A DNA stretch of 64,000 nucleotides from Thalassovita sp. (lineage in GTDB: Bacteria; Pseudomonadota; Alphaproteobacteria; Rhodobacterales; Rhodobacteraceae). The first letter of the stretch is position 1; every line of letters starts with the position of its first letter. Below the pieces are notes generated by a model. That model searched no databases and was not told the origin of the DNA. It saw only the letters and a program-made list of their open reading frames with translations. The position numbers were made by a program, and so were the translations under genes. This document shows, piece by piece, positions 43,773 to 51,875 of this stretch. The stretch spans positions 3,683,501 through 3,747,500 of the forward strand of contig NZ_OY829290.1 of assembly GCF_963691685.1 (NCBI RefSeq). Reading direction: 5' to 3'.

Positions 43773-44228
43773 TCACTCGCCCTCGCCGCGCTCCAACCCG
43801 TCCAGTTCGTTCAGCAGGTCCAGCAGCTGCTCCAGCTTTTCTTCGCCCATGCTGTTTTTCAGCCAGGCGTTCAGACGGCGGCTTTCCTGCAGGTTGTCTA
43901 GAATCAGCTGGCGCCCGGCATCGGTGATGCGGATCTGTTGTTTGCGCCGGTCGGTTGGGTGCGGTTCACGGGTGATCATACCCTTGCCTTGCAGGGTCTG
44001 CAGGATCCGCGTCAGCGACGGCAGCAACAGGCAGGAATGTTCTGCAATCTCCGTCGGGTCCAGCACGCCGCGTTCTTCCAGCACCCGCAAAACCCGCCAC
44101 TGCTGTTCCGTTACACCGGCATCGGTCAGCATCTGACGGATTGGCCCCATGACCTTCTCTCGGGCCCGCAACAGCGCGATTGGCAAGGAGCGGTGGGTCA
44201 GGGGTGGCAGGGTGGCTTCAGTTTCCAT
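43773..44228 (-). CDS. MarR-family regulator (HpaR-like)
   Basis: 151 residues with the MarR winged helix (about 35-105; TEQQWRVLRVLEERGVLDPTEIAE, then the wing HPTDRRKQQIRIT). The N-terminal THRSLPIALLRAREKVM and the overall layout match regulators of homoprotocatechuate catabolism (HpaR), which repress by binding short dyads. No hpa catabolic genes lie beside it, so the regulon here is unknown. A dyad at 45847-45867 is a possible target. Confidence 0.9.
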   Translation of the reverse strand: METEATLPPLTHRSLPIALLRAREKVMGPIRQMLTDAGVTEQQWRVLRVLEERGVLDPTEIAEHSCLLLPSLTRILQTLQGKGMITREPHPTDRRKQQIRITDAGRQLILDNLQESRRLNAWLKNSMGEEKLEQLLDLLNELDGLERGEGE

Positions 44229-44429
44229 ACGGGCGGAGCGCCTCCGATTGTCGCAGTCTGTGGTCTTAAGGGTTGTGACTTTAACCCGGTTTTCCTTATC
44301 ACGTTAAGCAAATCTTTGCATCAGGCCAAGTTGATCCTGTGCCCGCAATTCCCCGGTGCTGACATCGCGCCGCCTGCATGCATATTGATTGAGCGATAAA
44401 GGGCGGTTGCGCCAGTGAAAGGACACGGG

Positions 44430-45830
44430 ATGATCAATGAGCTAGCAGCGCTGGTGGGCGAAGCAAATGTGATGCAGGGCGAAGACATGGCGCGTTGGTC
44501 CAGTGACTGGACCGGGGCCTATCGATTCAGCCCGCTGGCCGTTGTGCGCCCCGGCTCCACCGCCGAGGTCGCTGCCGTCGTGAAATGGGCCAATGAAACC
44601 GGCACAACGATTGTCCCGGTGTCCGGCAACACGGGTCTGGCCGGTGGCACCCGCGCAGATGGTGCCGTGATGCTGTCCCTTGACCGGATGAACCAGATCC
44701 GGGATCTGCGCCCTGAGGCCCGGGTGGCGATTGTGGAGGCCGGGGTGATCCTGTCCAACCTGCATGATGCGGCGGATGCAGTCGATATGATCTTCCCGCT
44801 GACCTTTGGCGCCAAAGGTTCAGCCATGATCGGGGGCTGCCTGTCGACCAATGCCGGGGGTTCGAACGTGCTGCGCTATGGCAATACGCGGGATCTGGTG
44901 CTGGGGATTGAGGCCGTGATGCCCACCGGAAAGGTGGTTGAGATCATGAGCGAACTGCACAAGGACAACTCGGGCTATAATCTCAAACACTTGCTGATCG
45001 GCGCCGAGGGCACGCTGGGTATCATCACCGCCGCGGTGCTGAAACTGCACCCGAAACCCGGCGCCTATGCCACCGCGATGGTGGCCACCCCGTCGCTGGA
45101 TGAGGCGCTGGTGCTGTTGAACCGCCTGCAAGAGGCCACAGGTGGTGCTGTTGAGGCCTTTGAATACATGCCCCGCCGTCACATTGAGGTGCATCAGCAG
45201 ATCAGCCCAAGTGCCCGCGAACCCTTTGAGACGCCGCAAGACATCAACATTCTGGTCGAAGTGGGCGCCACTGCCCCGCGTGACTGCACGGTGGGCGAGG
45301 ACGGCCAAACCCCAATCGCGGCCTATCTGGAGGAAACCCTGATGGGCATGTTCGAAGAGGGCATGCTGCTGGATGCCGTGGTTGCGCAGAGTGAGGCGCA
45401 GCGTCAGGAAATGTGGGAACGGCGCGAGGCCTCGGCAGAGATCGCGATGTCGCGCAAACCCTTTATCGCCAATGACATCGCTGTGCCGTTGGACAAGGTG
45501 GCGCCGTTCCTCAAAACGATGGCGCAGCGTCTGCCGGAACTGGACCCGGCGGCCGAGGAAATTGTGGTGGCCCATCTGGGCGACGGCAATGTGCACTATA
45601 CCGTCTGGCAGTCGTCCGAAGATGCCGCATTGCGTGACAGCATCATGGAAGCGGTCGAAGATGTGGCGCTGAGCTTTGGCGGGTCCTTCTCGGCCGAGCA
45701 TGGCATTGGCACCTCCAAGCTGCCGTCGATGCAACGGCGCAAGAACCCTGCTGCGATTGCCGCGATGAAGGCGATCAAGGCGGCGCTTGATCCCAAGGGG
45801 ATTTTGAACCCCGGCAAGCTGTTGCCGTGA
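44430..45830 (+). CDS. FAD-linked D-2-hydroxyacid dehydrogenase (GlcD/D-2-hydroxyglutarate dehydrogenase type)
   Basis: Flavoprotein of 466 residues with the PCMH-type FAD domain (about 30-215: VSGNTGLAGGTRADGAVML, GGCLSTNAGGSNVLRYGNTRD) and the vanillyl-alcohol-oxidase-type C-terminal domain (HLGDGNVHYTVW, the conserved GSFSAEHGIGTSK near 415-430). It probably oxidises a D-2-hydroxy acid and passes electrons to a quinone or ETF. The start (MINELAAL) has GGACACGGG upstream; a GTG 15 bp earlier is possible. Substrate unknown. It is divergent from the HpaR-like gene and precedes a flavin monooxygenase. Confidence 0.9.
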   Translation: MINELAALVGEANVMQGEDMARWSSDWTGAYRFSPLAVVRPGSTAEVAAVVKWANETGTTIVPVSGNTGLAGGTRADGAVMLSLDRMNQIRDLRPEARVAIVEAGVILSNLHDAADAVDMIFPLTFGAKGSAMIGGCLSTNAGGSNVLRYGNTRDLVLGIEAVMPTGKVVEIMSELHKDNSGYNLKHLLIGAEGTLGIITAAVLKLHPKPGAYATAMVATPSLDEALVLLNRLQEATGGAVEAFEYMPRRHIEVHQQISPSAREPFETPQDINILVEVGATAPRDCTVGEDGQTPIAAYLEETLMGMFEEGMLLDAVVAQSEAQRQEMWERREASAEIAMSRKPFIANDIAVPLDKVAPFLKTMAQRLPELDPAAEEIVVAHLGDGNVHYTVWQSSEDAALRDSIMEAVEDVALSFGGSFSAEHGIGTSKLPSMQRRKNPAAIAAMKAIKAALDPKGILNPGKLLP

Positions 45831-45846
45831 CCCCTGCGCTCAAGAT

Positions 45847-45867
45847 TTAGTTGACTACGTCAATTAA
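45847..45867. promoter_or_regulatory. 21-bp dyad upstream of the flavin monooxygenase
   Basis: TTAGTTGAC and GTCAATTAA (8 of 9 paired) flank TAC. A second, weaker AT-rich dyad (ATTAA...TTAAT) overlaps its right end and runs to about 45880. The layout resembles a MarR- or GntR-type operator; no experimental information. Confidence 0.5.
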
Positions 45868-45937
45868 CATGTGAATTAATCAGCGCAGAACTGTAGGTTT
45901 TGAAGGCCCTGAAAAGGCAGACGAAAGGAATGCGCTG

Positions 45938-47224
45938 ATGACCCAACCCCTTGTGATGATTGCCGGTGGCGGCATCGGCGGCCTGTCTGTTGCGCTGACC
46001 CTCACGCAGATCGGTGTGCCCTGCGTGGTGTTTGAGGCGGTGCCTGAGTTGAAGCCGCTGGGCGTCGGCATCAACCTGCAACCCAACGCGGTGCGTGAGC
46101 TTTATGATCTGGGTATCGGCGCCGAGGATCTGGATCAGGTCGGCGTGCCCACCAAGGAATGGGCGCTGGTTGGCCGCAACGGCAATGACATCTACGCCGA
46201 ACCACGCGGTCTGCTGGCTGGTTACAACTGGCCGCAATACGCGGTGCATCGCGGCGAATTTCACATGTTGCTTTACCGCAAACTGGTCGAACGTGCGGGC
46301 GAAGGTGTCGTGCGGCTGGGCCAGCGGGTTGTGGGCTATGAAAACAACGCAGACGGATCGGTCACTGCGATCATCGAACAGCGCGATGGCACGACCTTGC
46401 GCGAAACGGGCACCTTGCTGATCGGCTCTGACGGTATTCACTCCCGCGTGCGGGCGCAGATGCATCCCGACCAGCCGCCAATCCAATGGGGCGGCATTGT
46501 CATGTGGCGCGGCACCACTTTGGCGAAACCACATCGCACCGGATCGTCCTTCCTTGGGCTTGGCAGTGACAAACACCGGATGGTGATCTACCCGATCTCC
46601 TACCCTGATCCTGCCACCGGTCTGGCCTGGATCAACTGGATCGCCGAGATCACGCTTGAGGACACTGAAGGCTATGACGTCTCCAGCTGGTTCCGTCAGG
46701 CGCAGCTTGATGAGTTCAAACACCATTTCGACGGTTGGACCTATGACTGGATGGATGTGCCGGCGCTGCTGAATGGCTCCACCGTGGCCTATGAAAACCC
46801 GATGATTGACCGCGATCCGGTGCCCTACTGGGTGGATGGCGCGGCCTGTCTGATGGGGGACGCGGCCCATGCGATGTATCCAACGGGCTCAAACGGCGCC
46901 AGTCAGGCGGTGATTGATGCGCGCGAACTGGGTATTGCGATGCTGGAACATGGGGTAACACGGGCAGCAGTGCAGGCGTTTAATGATAAACTCTGCGGTC
47001 CGGTGTCAGAGCTGATCCTGCGCAATCGCGGTGCTGGTCCCTTTGGCCTGCTGAATATGGTGGAGGACCGCTGCGGCGGCGAATTTGACGATATCGACAC
47101 GGTGATCCCAGCCGCCGAGCGGGCCGAGTTCATGGCCAAATACAAATCCGCCGCAGGCTTTGCGATTGAGACGCTGAACAATGCGCCCCGCATGATTGCC
47201 GAAGGGGCGCGGGTGAAACTGTAA
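45938..47224 (+). CDS. Group A flavin-dependent monooxygenase/oxidoreductase
   Basis: 428 residues. The FAD-binding GGGIGGLSVALTLTQIG motif is at residues 9-25, the middle DG motif reads LIGSDGIHSRVR near 162-173, and the final GD motif CLMGDAAHAMYPTGSNGASQ lies near 306-325. These are the three fingerprints of aromatic hydroxylases of the PHBH class; the closest relatives I recall are PhzS-like 'flavin-dependent oxidoreductases'. The substrate is unknown. The start follows GACGAAAGGA (the ATG used here, 9 bp after another ATG). Convergent with hemC. Confidence 0.9.
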   Translation: MTQPLVMIAGGGIGGLSVALTLTQIGVPCVVFEAVPELKPLGVGINLQPNAVRELYDLGIGAEDLDQVGVPTKEWALVGRNGNDIYAEPRGLLAGYNWPQYAVHRGEFHMLLYRKLVERAGEGVVRLGQRVVGYENNADGSVTAIIEQRDGTTLRETGTLLIGSDGIHSRVRAQMHPDQPPIQWGGIVMWRGTTLAKPHRTGSSFLGLGSDKHRMVIYPISYPDPATGLAWINWIAEITLEDTEGYDVSSWFRQAQLDEFKHHFDGWTYDWMDVPALLNGSTVAYENPMIDRDPVPYWVDGAACLMGDAAHAMYPTGSNGASQAVIDARELGIAMLEHGVTRAAVQAFNDKLCGPVSELILRNRGAGPFGLLNMVEDRCGGEFDDIDTVIPAAERAEFMAKYKSAAGFAIETLNNAPRMIAEGARVKL

Positions 47225-47264
47225 GCGGACCGACACGGACGCCTTGGGTTTCTGTGACAAACAA

Positions 47265-47290
47265 AAAGGGCGGGATCTTCCCCGCCCTTT
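47265..47290. terminator. Bidirectional terminator
   Basis: Perfect 10-bp stem AAAGGGCGGG/CCCGCCCTTT with a 6-nt loop. It serves the convergent monooxygenase and hemC genes. Confidence 0.88.
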
Positions 47291-47306
47291 GTCATTCTTG
47301 CCTGGC

Positions 47307-48266
47307 TTAACCGCGCCAGCTGAAGAAATCCGGCCCCGCCTGCGCCAGCATATCCTTGGCCATCGCCTTGCCCAGCGCCGCCCCGTCGGAGATGGCGCAG
47401 GTACGCTCATCCCGGATCACCTCGGACCCGTCAGGGCGCAGCACCTCGCCACGCAACCGCAGCTGACCACCTTCCAAAGTCGCCAGACCCGCAATCGGGG
47501 TTTCGCAGGAGCCGTCCAATGCCGCCAGGAACGCGCGCTCGGCCGCCAGACGCTGGCCGGTTTCTACGTGATGCAATGCCGCCAGCATTTCGCCCGCACG
47601 GTCATCATTCTCACGCCGTTCGATCCCGATGGTGCCCTGCGCGATGGCGGGCAGCATATCCTCAGGATCAATGGCGGACCGCGCTACATCCGCCTTGCCC
47701 AGCCGGTTCAGACCCGCCTTGGCAAGGAAGGTCGCCTCCGCCACGTCATCCTCCAGTTTTTTCAGACGGGTCTGCACGTTGCCACGGAACTCCACCACTT
47801 TCAGATGTGGGAAGCGGTTCAGCAGCTGGGCACGACGGCGCAGCGAAGAAGAGCCGACAACCGCGCCCTCAGGCAGATCCTGCAGGCTTTCATATTTCAG
47901 CGAAACAAAAGCATCGCGCACGTCTTCACGCGGCAGGAAAGTGTCCAGCACCAGCCCTTTGGGCTGTTCCACCGGCATATCCTTGGTCGAGTGCACCGCA
48001 ATGTCGATGCCACCATCCAGCATGGATTGCTCAATCTCTTTGGTGAACAACCCCTTGCCGCCCAGCGTTTTCAACGGCGTATCCGTTTTGATCAGCGCCA
48101 TGTCATCGCCGGTGGTTTTGATCACCACCACCTCAAAGGCCGCCTCAGGCAGGTCATAAGCCGCCATCAGGCGATCGCGGGTCTCATAGGCCTGCGCCAG
48201 TGCCAGTGGCGAGCCTCGGGTGCCAATTTTCAAGGGCGATGCGGGGGTGGGCAATGTCAAAGTCAT
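47307..48266 (-). CDS. hemC: Hydroxymethylbilane synthase
   Basis: Joins four porphobilinogen molecules into hydroxymethylbilane in heme and bacteriochlorophyll-type tetrapyrrole synthesis. 319 residues. The dipyrromethane cofactor cysteine is C254 (DGSCETPIAGL). IGTRGSPLALAQA (14-26) and HSTKDMP (92-98) are typical. The start is the ATG of MTLTLPT; a much longer upstream open frame overlaps the hemE leader and is rejected. Divergent from hemE, the enzyme two steps later in the pathway, so the 142-bp interval is a shared regulatory region. Confidence 0.96.
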   Translation of the reverse strand: MTLTLPTPASPLKIGTRGSPLALAQAYETRDRLMAAYDLPEAAFEVVVIKTTGDDMALIKTDTPLKTLGGKGLFTKEIEQSMLDGGIDIAVHSTKDMPVEQPKGLVLDTFLPREDVRDAFVSLKYESLQDLPEGAVVGSSSLRRRAQLLNRFPHLKVVEFRGNVQTRLKKLEDDVAEATFLAKAGLNRLGKADVARSAIDPEDMLPAIAQGTIGIERRENDDRAGEMLAALHHVETGQRLAAERAFLAALDGSCETPIAGLATLEGGQLRLRGEVLRPDGSEVIRDERTCAISDGAALGKAMAKDMLAQAGPDFFSWRG

Positions 48267-48408
48267 GGCCGAAGCCTTAGCCCCAGCCGCCGCCTCGCGC
48301 AAGCATTGGCCACAGGGCGGGCCTGCGGCCTTTGGTTGCGGCGCCACAGCAAGCCTTGACAACGGCGCCCCAGCGATGGACCAACCGTTCAAGCGAAAGG
48401 AAGCCGAC

Positions 48409-49455
48409 ATGTCCGAGCCACACGTACCGCAAAAGAAAATCCTGCGCGCCCTTGCGGGCGAAACCCTGCCCACGCCGCCGATCTGGATGATGCGTCAGGC
48501 AGGCCGCTATCTGCCCGAATACCGCGCCACCCGCGCTCAGGCCGGTGACTTCCTGTCGCTGTGCTACAACAGCGAACTGGCCGCTGAGGTGACTCTGCAG
48601 CCGATCCGCCGCTATGGCTTTGATGCGGCAATCCTGTTTGCCGACATCCTGCTGTTGCCGCAGGCCCTAGGCGCGGATCTGTGGTTCGTAACCGGTGAGG
48701 GCCCGCGCCTGTCGATCACCACCACCGCCGATCAACTGGCCGCGCTGAAGGGCAAGGATGACATTCATGAAGTGCTGAACCCGGTGTATGACACCGTGTC
48801 GATCCTCAGCCGCGAATTGCCCGCTGAGACCACGCTGATTGGTTTTGCCGGCGCGCCCTGGACCGTGGCCACCTATATGATCGCCGGTCGCGGCACTAAG
48901 GATCAGGGCCCCGCCCATGCGCTGAAGGATGAAAACCGCGCCGTTTTCGAAGGTCTCTTGGACCTGCTGACCGAAGGCACCATCGAGTATCTGTCCAAAC
49001 AGATTGAGGCCGGCGCCGAAGTGGTGAAGCTGTTTGACAGCTGGGCCGGGTCGCTGAAAGGCGCGGACTTCCAGAAATACGCGCTGGAGCCTGCAAAACG
49101 CATCATTGCCGCCATCAAGGAACGCCACCCCGGTGTGCCCGTGATTGCCTTCCCGCGCGAAGCAGGCGACGGCTACATCGGCTTTGCCATGGCCACCGGC
49201 GCGGATTGTGTCGCCGTCGACAACTCGGTTTCGGCCGAATGGGTTGCGGAACATGTGCAGGTGGATGGCTGTGTTCAGGGCAACCTGGCCTCACGCCATA
49301 TGGTGACCGGCGGGCAGGACCTGATCGATGACACCCGCCGCATTGTGAAGGCGCTTGGCAACGGGCCGCATATTTTCAACCTCGGCCACGGCATCACACC
49401 GGATGCCGATCCCGAAAACGTGCAGCTGATGATCGACACAGTGCGCAACGGGTAG
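48409..49455 (+). CDS. hemE: Uroporphyrinogen decarboxylase
   Basis: Decarboxylates uroporphyrinogen III to coproporphyrinogen III. 348 residues. The conserved WMMRQAGRYLPEYR segment (about 25-38) carries the substrate-binding arginines, and FADILLLPQALG holds the catalytic aspartate. The later GFAGAPWTVATYMI and GHGITPDADPENV segments are typical. The start (MSEPHVPQ) follows GAAAGGAAGCCGAC; an upstream open extension runs into the hemC leader and is rejected. Confidence 0.96.
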   Translation: MSEPHVPQKKILRALAGETLPTPPIWMMRQAGRYLPEYRATRAQAGDFLSLCYNSELAAEVTLQPIRRYGFDAAILFADILLLPQALGADLWFVTGEGPRLSITTTADQLAALKGKDDIHEVLNPVYDTVSILSRELPAETTLIGFAGAPWTVATYMIAGRGTKDQGPAHALKDENRAVFEGLLDLLTEGTIEYLSKQIEAGAEVVKLFDSWAGSLKGADFQKYALEPAKRIIAAIKERHPGVPVIAFPREAGDGYIGFAMATGADCVAVDNSVSAEWVAEHVQVDGCVQGNLASRHMVTGGQDLIDDTRRIVKALGNGPHIFNLGHGITPDADPENVQLMIDTVRNG

Positions 49456-49479
49456 ATCCCGCACAGTGGCAAAGGTTTA

Positions 49480-49503
49480 GGGGCGCTTCGGGCGCCCCTT
49501 TTT
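49480..49503. terminator. Bidirectional terminator after hemE
   Basis: Perfect 7-bp stem GGGGCGC/GCGCCCC with loop TTCGG and TTTTT. It lies between convergent hemE and the DUF2938 gene. Confidence 0.88.
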
Positions 49504-49504
49504 G

Positions 49505-49993
49505 TTAGGCAATCCAGCGCAGCAAAAGGCCCGCCAGATAAAGACCCAGACCAAAGCTGAGGTGACCAACCAGGCTACGCACCCGCGCCGCCCAGGGGTG
49601 GGGCAGCTTTGCGGCGGCAAAGCCGAGGCCAAAGGCGGGCTGCATCACACACAGCGGCATCACCACTGTCACAGCCCCAAAGGCCAAAGCCGCAAACGGC
49701 CCGGGCTGCGCCAGCCAGCTGGGGCCGGTAATCGCCAGAAACGCGATCCCAAACTGCACCCCCACGGCATAATGCGCAACCTGCCCCAGCGCTGCCTCAC
49801 CTCGTATCTGCGCCGCCTGACCGATGGTGTCATGCCGGAACTTGCCTCGTGTCATGTGACCCAACCAACGGCCCAACATCGCATAATTGCGCCGCGGCAA
49901 CCCCAACAGCCGGGCCTCTGCCCATTCCCAGACATCCATCGTGATGGTCGCCACAATCCCGAGTGCCGCACCATATCCCAAAAGCTCTTCCAT
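49505..49993 (-). CDS. DUF2938-family membrane protein
   Basis: 162 residues with four hydrophobic segments. The first (ELLGYGAALGIVATITMDVWEW) and the ending (VRSLVGHLSFGLGLYLAGLLL) match the DUF2938 family of small membrane proteins of unknown function. It is divergent from a MerR-family regulator gene, and the interval contains a MerR-type promoter with a 19-bp spacer reading into this gene. It is therefore very probably the target of that regulator. An upstream in-frame start would cover the operator and is rejected. Confidence 0.87.
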   Translation of the reverse strand: MEELLGYGAALGIVATITMDVWEWAEARLLGLPRRNYAMLGRWLGHMTRGKFRHDTIGQAAQIRGEAALGQVAHYAVGVQFGIAFLAITGPSWLAQPGPFAALAFGAVTVVMPLCVMQPAFGLGFAAAKLPHPWAARVRSLVGHLSFGLGLYLAGLLLRWIA

Positions 49994-50029
49994 CTGTTCT
50001 GCCTCTTGCAAAGTGATCAACTGGCGGCG

Positions 50030-50060
50030 ATCCTGCCAACTCAAGCCGACTTGAGGTCAA
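50030..50060 (-). promoter_or_regulatory. MerR-type promoter and operator for the DUF2938 gene
   Basis: On the minus strand, -35 TTGACC (50055-50060) and a weak -10 CAGGAT (50030-50035) are 19 bp apart, the spacing of MerR-activated promoters. An 18-bp dyad at 50039-50056 (CCTCAAGT...CTTGAG, 4-nt centre) is close to the classic SoxR/MerR-family operator. Confidence 0.72.
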
Positions 50061-50089
50061 GTGACGAAACCCAGTTCCCATGAGGCGCG

Positions 50090-50506
50090 ATGACACAGGC
50101 AAAGACCCTTCTTGAGACCTCGGCCCTTGCGAGGCATTCGGGGCTGCCGGCCTCCACCCTGCGCTATTATGAGGAACGCGGCTTGATCCACTCGGTCGGG
50201 CGGCACGGGTTGCAACGGCTGTTTGCCGCCTCCACAGCTGATCGCCTGCAGCTGATCAGCGCGGGCCGTGCCGCGGGGTTCAGTCTGGACGACTTGCAAC
50301 AAATGTTTGGTCCCGGCGATGCACCCAAGATCGACCGGCAGGCCTTACGCGATCAGGCGCAGGTGCTGGATCAGCAGATTCGCCGATTGACGGCCCTGCG
50401 CGATGGGCTGACCCACGCCGCAAGCTGCCGCGAAGACGACCCGATGCAATGTGGCAAGTTTCGCCGCCTGCTCAAACTGGCAAGCGACAGGTTCTCAGCG
50501 CGTTAA
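50090..50506 (+). CDS. MerR-family transcriptional regulator
   Basis: 138 residues: HTH domain (about 8-75; SALARHSGLPASTLRYYEERGLI, then AGRAAGFSLDDL), dimerisation helix, and a short C-terminal tail with two cysteines in SCREDDPMQCGKF that could bind a metal or sense redox state. There is no SoxR-type cluster. It faces the DUF2938 gene across a MerR-type operator. Its stop codon shares the TTAA of the convergent EamA gene's stop, a 4-bp overlap of the two genes. Confidence 0.9.
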   Translation: MTQAKTLLETSALARHSGLPASTLRYYEERGLIHSVGRHGLQRLFAASTADRLQLISAGRAAGFSLDDLQQMFGPGDAPKIDRQALRDQAQVLDQQIRRLTALRDGLTHAASCREDDPMQCGKFRRLLKLASDRFSAR

Positions 50507-51459
50507 CCTTCATCCCCGTCACGGCGCTGGCGCCGCAACAGCGTCGACACCCGGAACGAAATCGCCGAGGAGGCACGCGACCGGTTGCGCAGCACAGGCG
50601 TGTTTTCCGACCGACCACCCCGCGATTCGCGGAACAGGATGTAAAGGCCCGAGGCAATGATGATCCCTGCCCCCAGCACCGTTGCGCCATCCAGATGCTC
50701 ATCAAAGAACATGTAGCCAAAGAAAGTGGCCCAAAGGATCTGTGAATATTGCATCGGCGCCACGATCGCCGCCTCTGATGCGCGATAGGCAAAGACCAGC
50801 AACAGGCCCGCGGTGAAGCCCAAAAGCGCGATCGCGCCAACGCCAGCCAGATCCGGCAGCGGCATCGGCTGATAGGTGAAGATCATTAGGCTGCCCATCA
50901 CCACAAAGTTCGACACCATCGGATAGATCATCATCACAACCGAACGCTCCTCGCGCCCGACCTTGCGCACTATGATCGAGGCGACAGAACCAAGGCACGC
51001 ACTGGACAGAGCAGCCGCATGTCCAAGGCCCAATTCGGTTTGGCCGGGTCGCAGCACAACGATCACCCCGATCAGGCCGACCAGCACCGCGAACCAACGG
51101 TGGATCCCAACCTTTTCCCCCAGAATCGGGATCGACAGCACGGTAATCAGCAGCGGCATCGCAAAGAGGATCGCATAGACCTGCGCCAGCGGCAGCACCG
51201 TGAAGGCATAGAAAACGCAGATCGCATTCAACGTGGAACACATGGTGCGCAGCGCCGTCCACCAGGGATGGATCGGGCGCAGGTGGCCCTCCGTCTTGTC
51301 CTGCATCAGCATCAAGGTGACCAGCGGGAAGGAAAACAGCGTCGCGAAGAACACCACCTGAAACGGCGAATAGGCGCCGCCCAGATATTTGATCACAGCA
51401 TCATGGGTCGCAAAAATGCCAAAGGCCAGCAGGCCGTAGAATGCGCCGGTCACGTTCAT
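50503..51459 (-). CDS. DMT-superfamily (EamA) transporter
   Basis: 318 residues with ten hydrophobic segments in two EamA repeats (about 5-135 and 150-285), then a basic, Arg-rich cytoplasmic tail (about 290-318). It starts MNVTGAFYGLLAFGIFATHDAVIKY, typical of exporters in this superfamily. The substrate is unknown. It is the last host gene before the prophage: its start lies about 180 bp from the putative attachment site. The 150 bp upstream of it hold no other gene. Confidence 0.92.
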   Translation of the reverse strand: MNVTGAFYGLLAFGIFATHDAVIKYLGGAYSPFQVVFFATLFSFPLVTLMLMQDKTEGHLRPIHPWWTALRTMCSTLNAICVFYAFTVLPLAQVYAILFAMPLLITVLSIPILGEKVGIHRWFAVLVGLIGVIVVLRPGQTELGLGHAAALSSACLGSVASIIVRKVGREERSVVMMIYPMVSNFVVMGSLMIFTYQPMPLPDLAGVGAIALLGFTAGLLLVFAYRASEAAIVAPMQYSQILWATFFGYMFFDEHLDGATVLGAGIIIASGLYILFRESRGGRSENTPVLRNRSRASSAISFRVSTLLRRQRRDGDEG

Positions 51460-51610
51460 CGATAGGTCCCTCGGGTCTGCCGGGATGGATTTGGGGTGTT
51501 TGCGCTAGCACAATACAGAAACGCCCGCGCCTGCAAGGATTAACTGAAACGCGGGGACGGTTTGGCCCTCCAGCAACCGCGCAACAGTAGCAATCAGCAG
51601 ACACAAAAAA

Positions 51611-51634
51611 GCCCGCCTGAGAGGCGGGCTTTTT
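51611..51634. terminator. Bidirectional terminator at the prophage boundary
   Basis: Perfect 8-bp stem GCCCGCCT/AGGCGGGC with GAG loop, flanked by AAAAAA and TTTTT. It directly follows, on the minus strand, the tRNA-Ser-like 3' fragment, as a tRNA gene's own terminator would. Confidence 0.9.
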
Positions 51635-51635
51635 A

Positions 51636-51650
51636 TGGCGGACCGAGGAT
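51636..51650 (-). other. Putative attachment site: 3' end fragment of a tRNA-Ser gene
   Basis: On the minus strand this reads ATCCTCGGTCCGCCA: seven acceptor-stem bases TCGGTCC, discriminator G (the tRNA-Ser identity base) and CCA. Upstream of it no T-loop is present, so it is a displaced fragment, not a complete tRNA. It sits exactly between host chromosome with a terminator and AT-rich phage DNA, the pattern left by integration into a tRNA 3' end. The bases just inside form a CGGACC/GGTCCG inverted repeat around a BamHI-like palindrome. Confidence 0.5.
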
Positions 51651-51709
51651 CCTTTTGGTCCGTTCCAACATAATATTAAGTAACTGATTTTATTTATTTT
51701 CTAAAATTA

Positions 51710-51742
51710 TGAGTTGCAAAATGAGTTGCATTTTGAGTTGCA
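51710..51742 (+). repeat. Three tandem TGAGTTGCA repeats, 12-bp period
   Basis: Copies at 51710-51718, 51722-51730 and 51734-51742 in an AT-rich stretch about 60 bp inside the putative attachment site. Size, number and position suit integrase or excisionase arm-binding sites, but a regulator operator is equally possible. The rest of 51460-51875 holds no gene. Confidence 0.7.
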
Positions 51743-51875
51743 CTATTTGCTCCTATGATTGCATCGAATACTTATCACATCGCCCTTAGGAAGTAAATGG
51801 ATTGCGAATCACGGCGCAACTTGGGGCACCAAAACACGCCACCGGTGAGCCTAGAAAATTTCTTTTTCGGGGAAA

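Noticed and set aside
50503..50506. Shared TTAA of two convergent stop codons (MerR and EamA genes)
   Set aside because: Real but common in compact genomes; no function implied.
51636..51662. A complete tRNA gene at the prophage boundary
   Set aside because: Only the acceptor 3' strand and CCA are present; no T-loop, anticodon arm or 5' stem can be found.
51710..51742. CRISPR array
   Set aside because: Three 9-bp repeats with 3-bp gaps have no spacers of useful length, and no cas genes are near.
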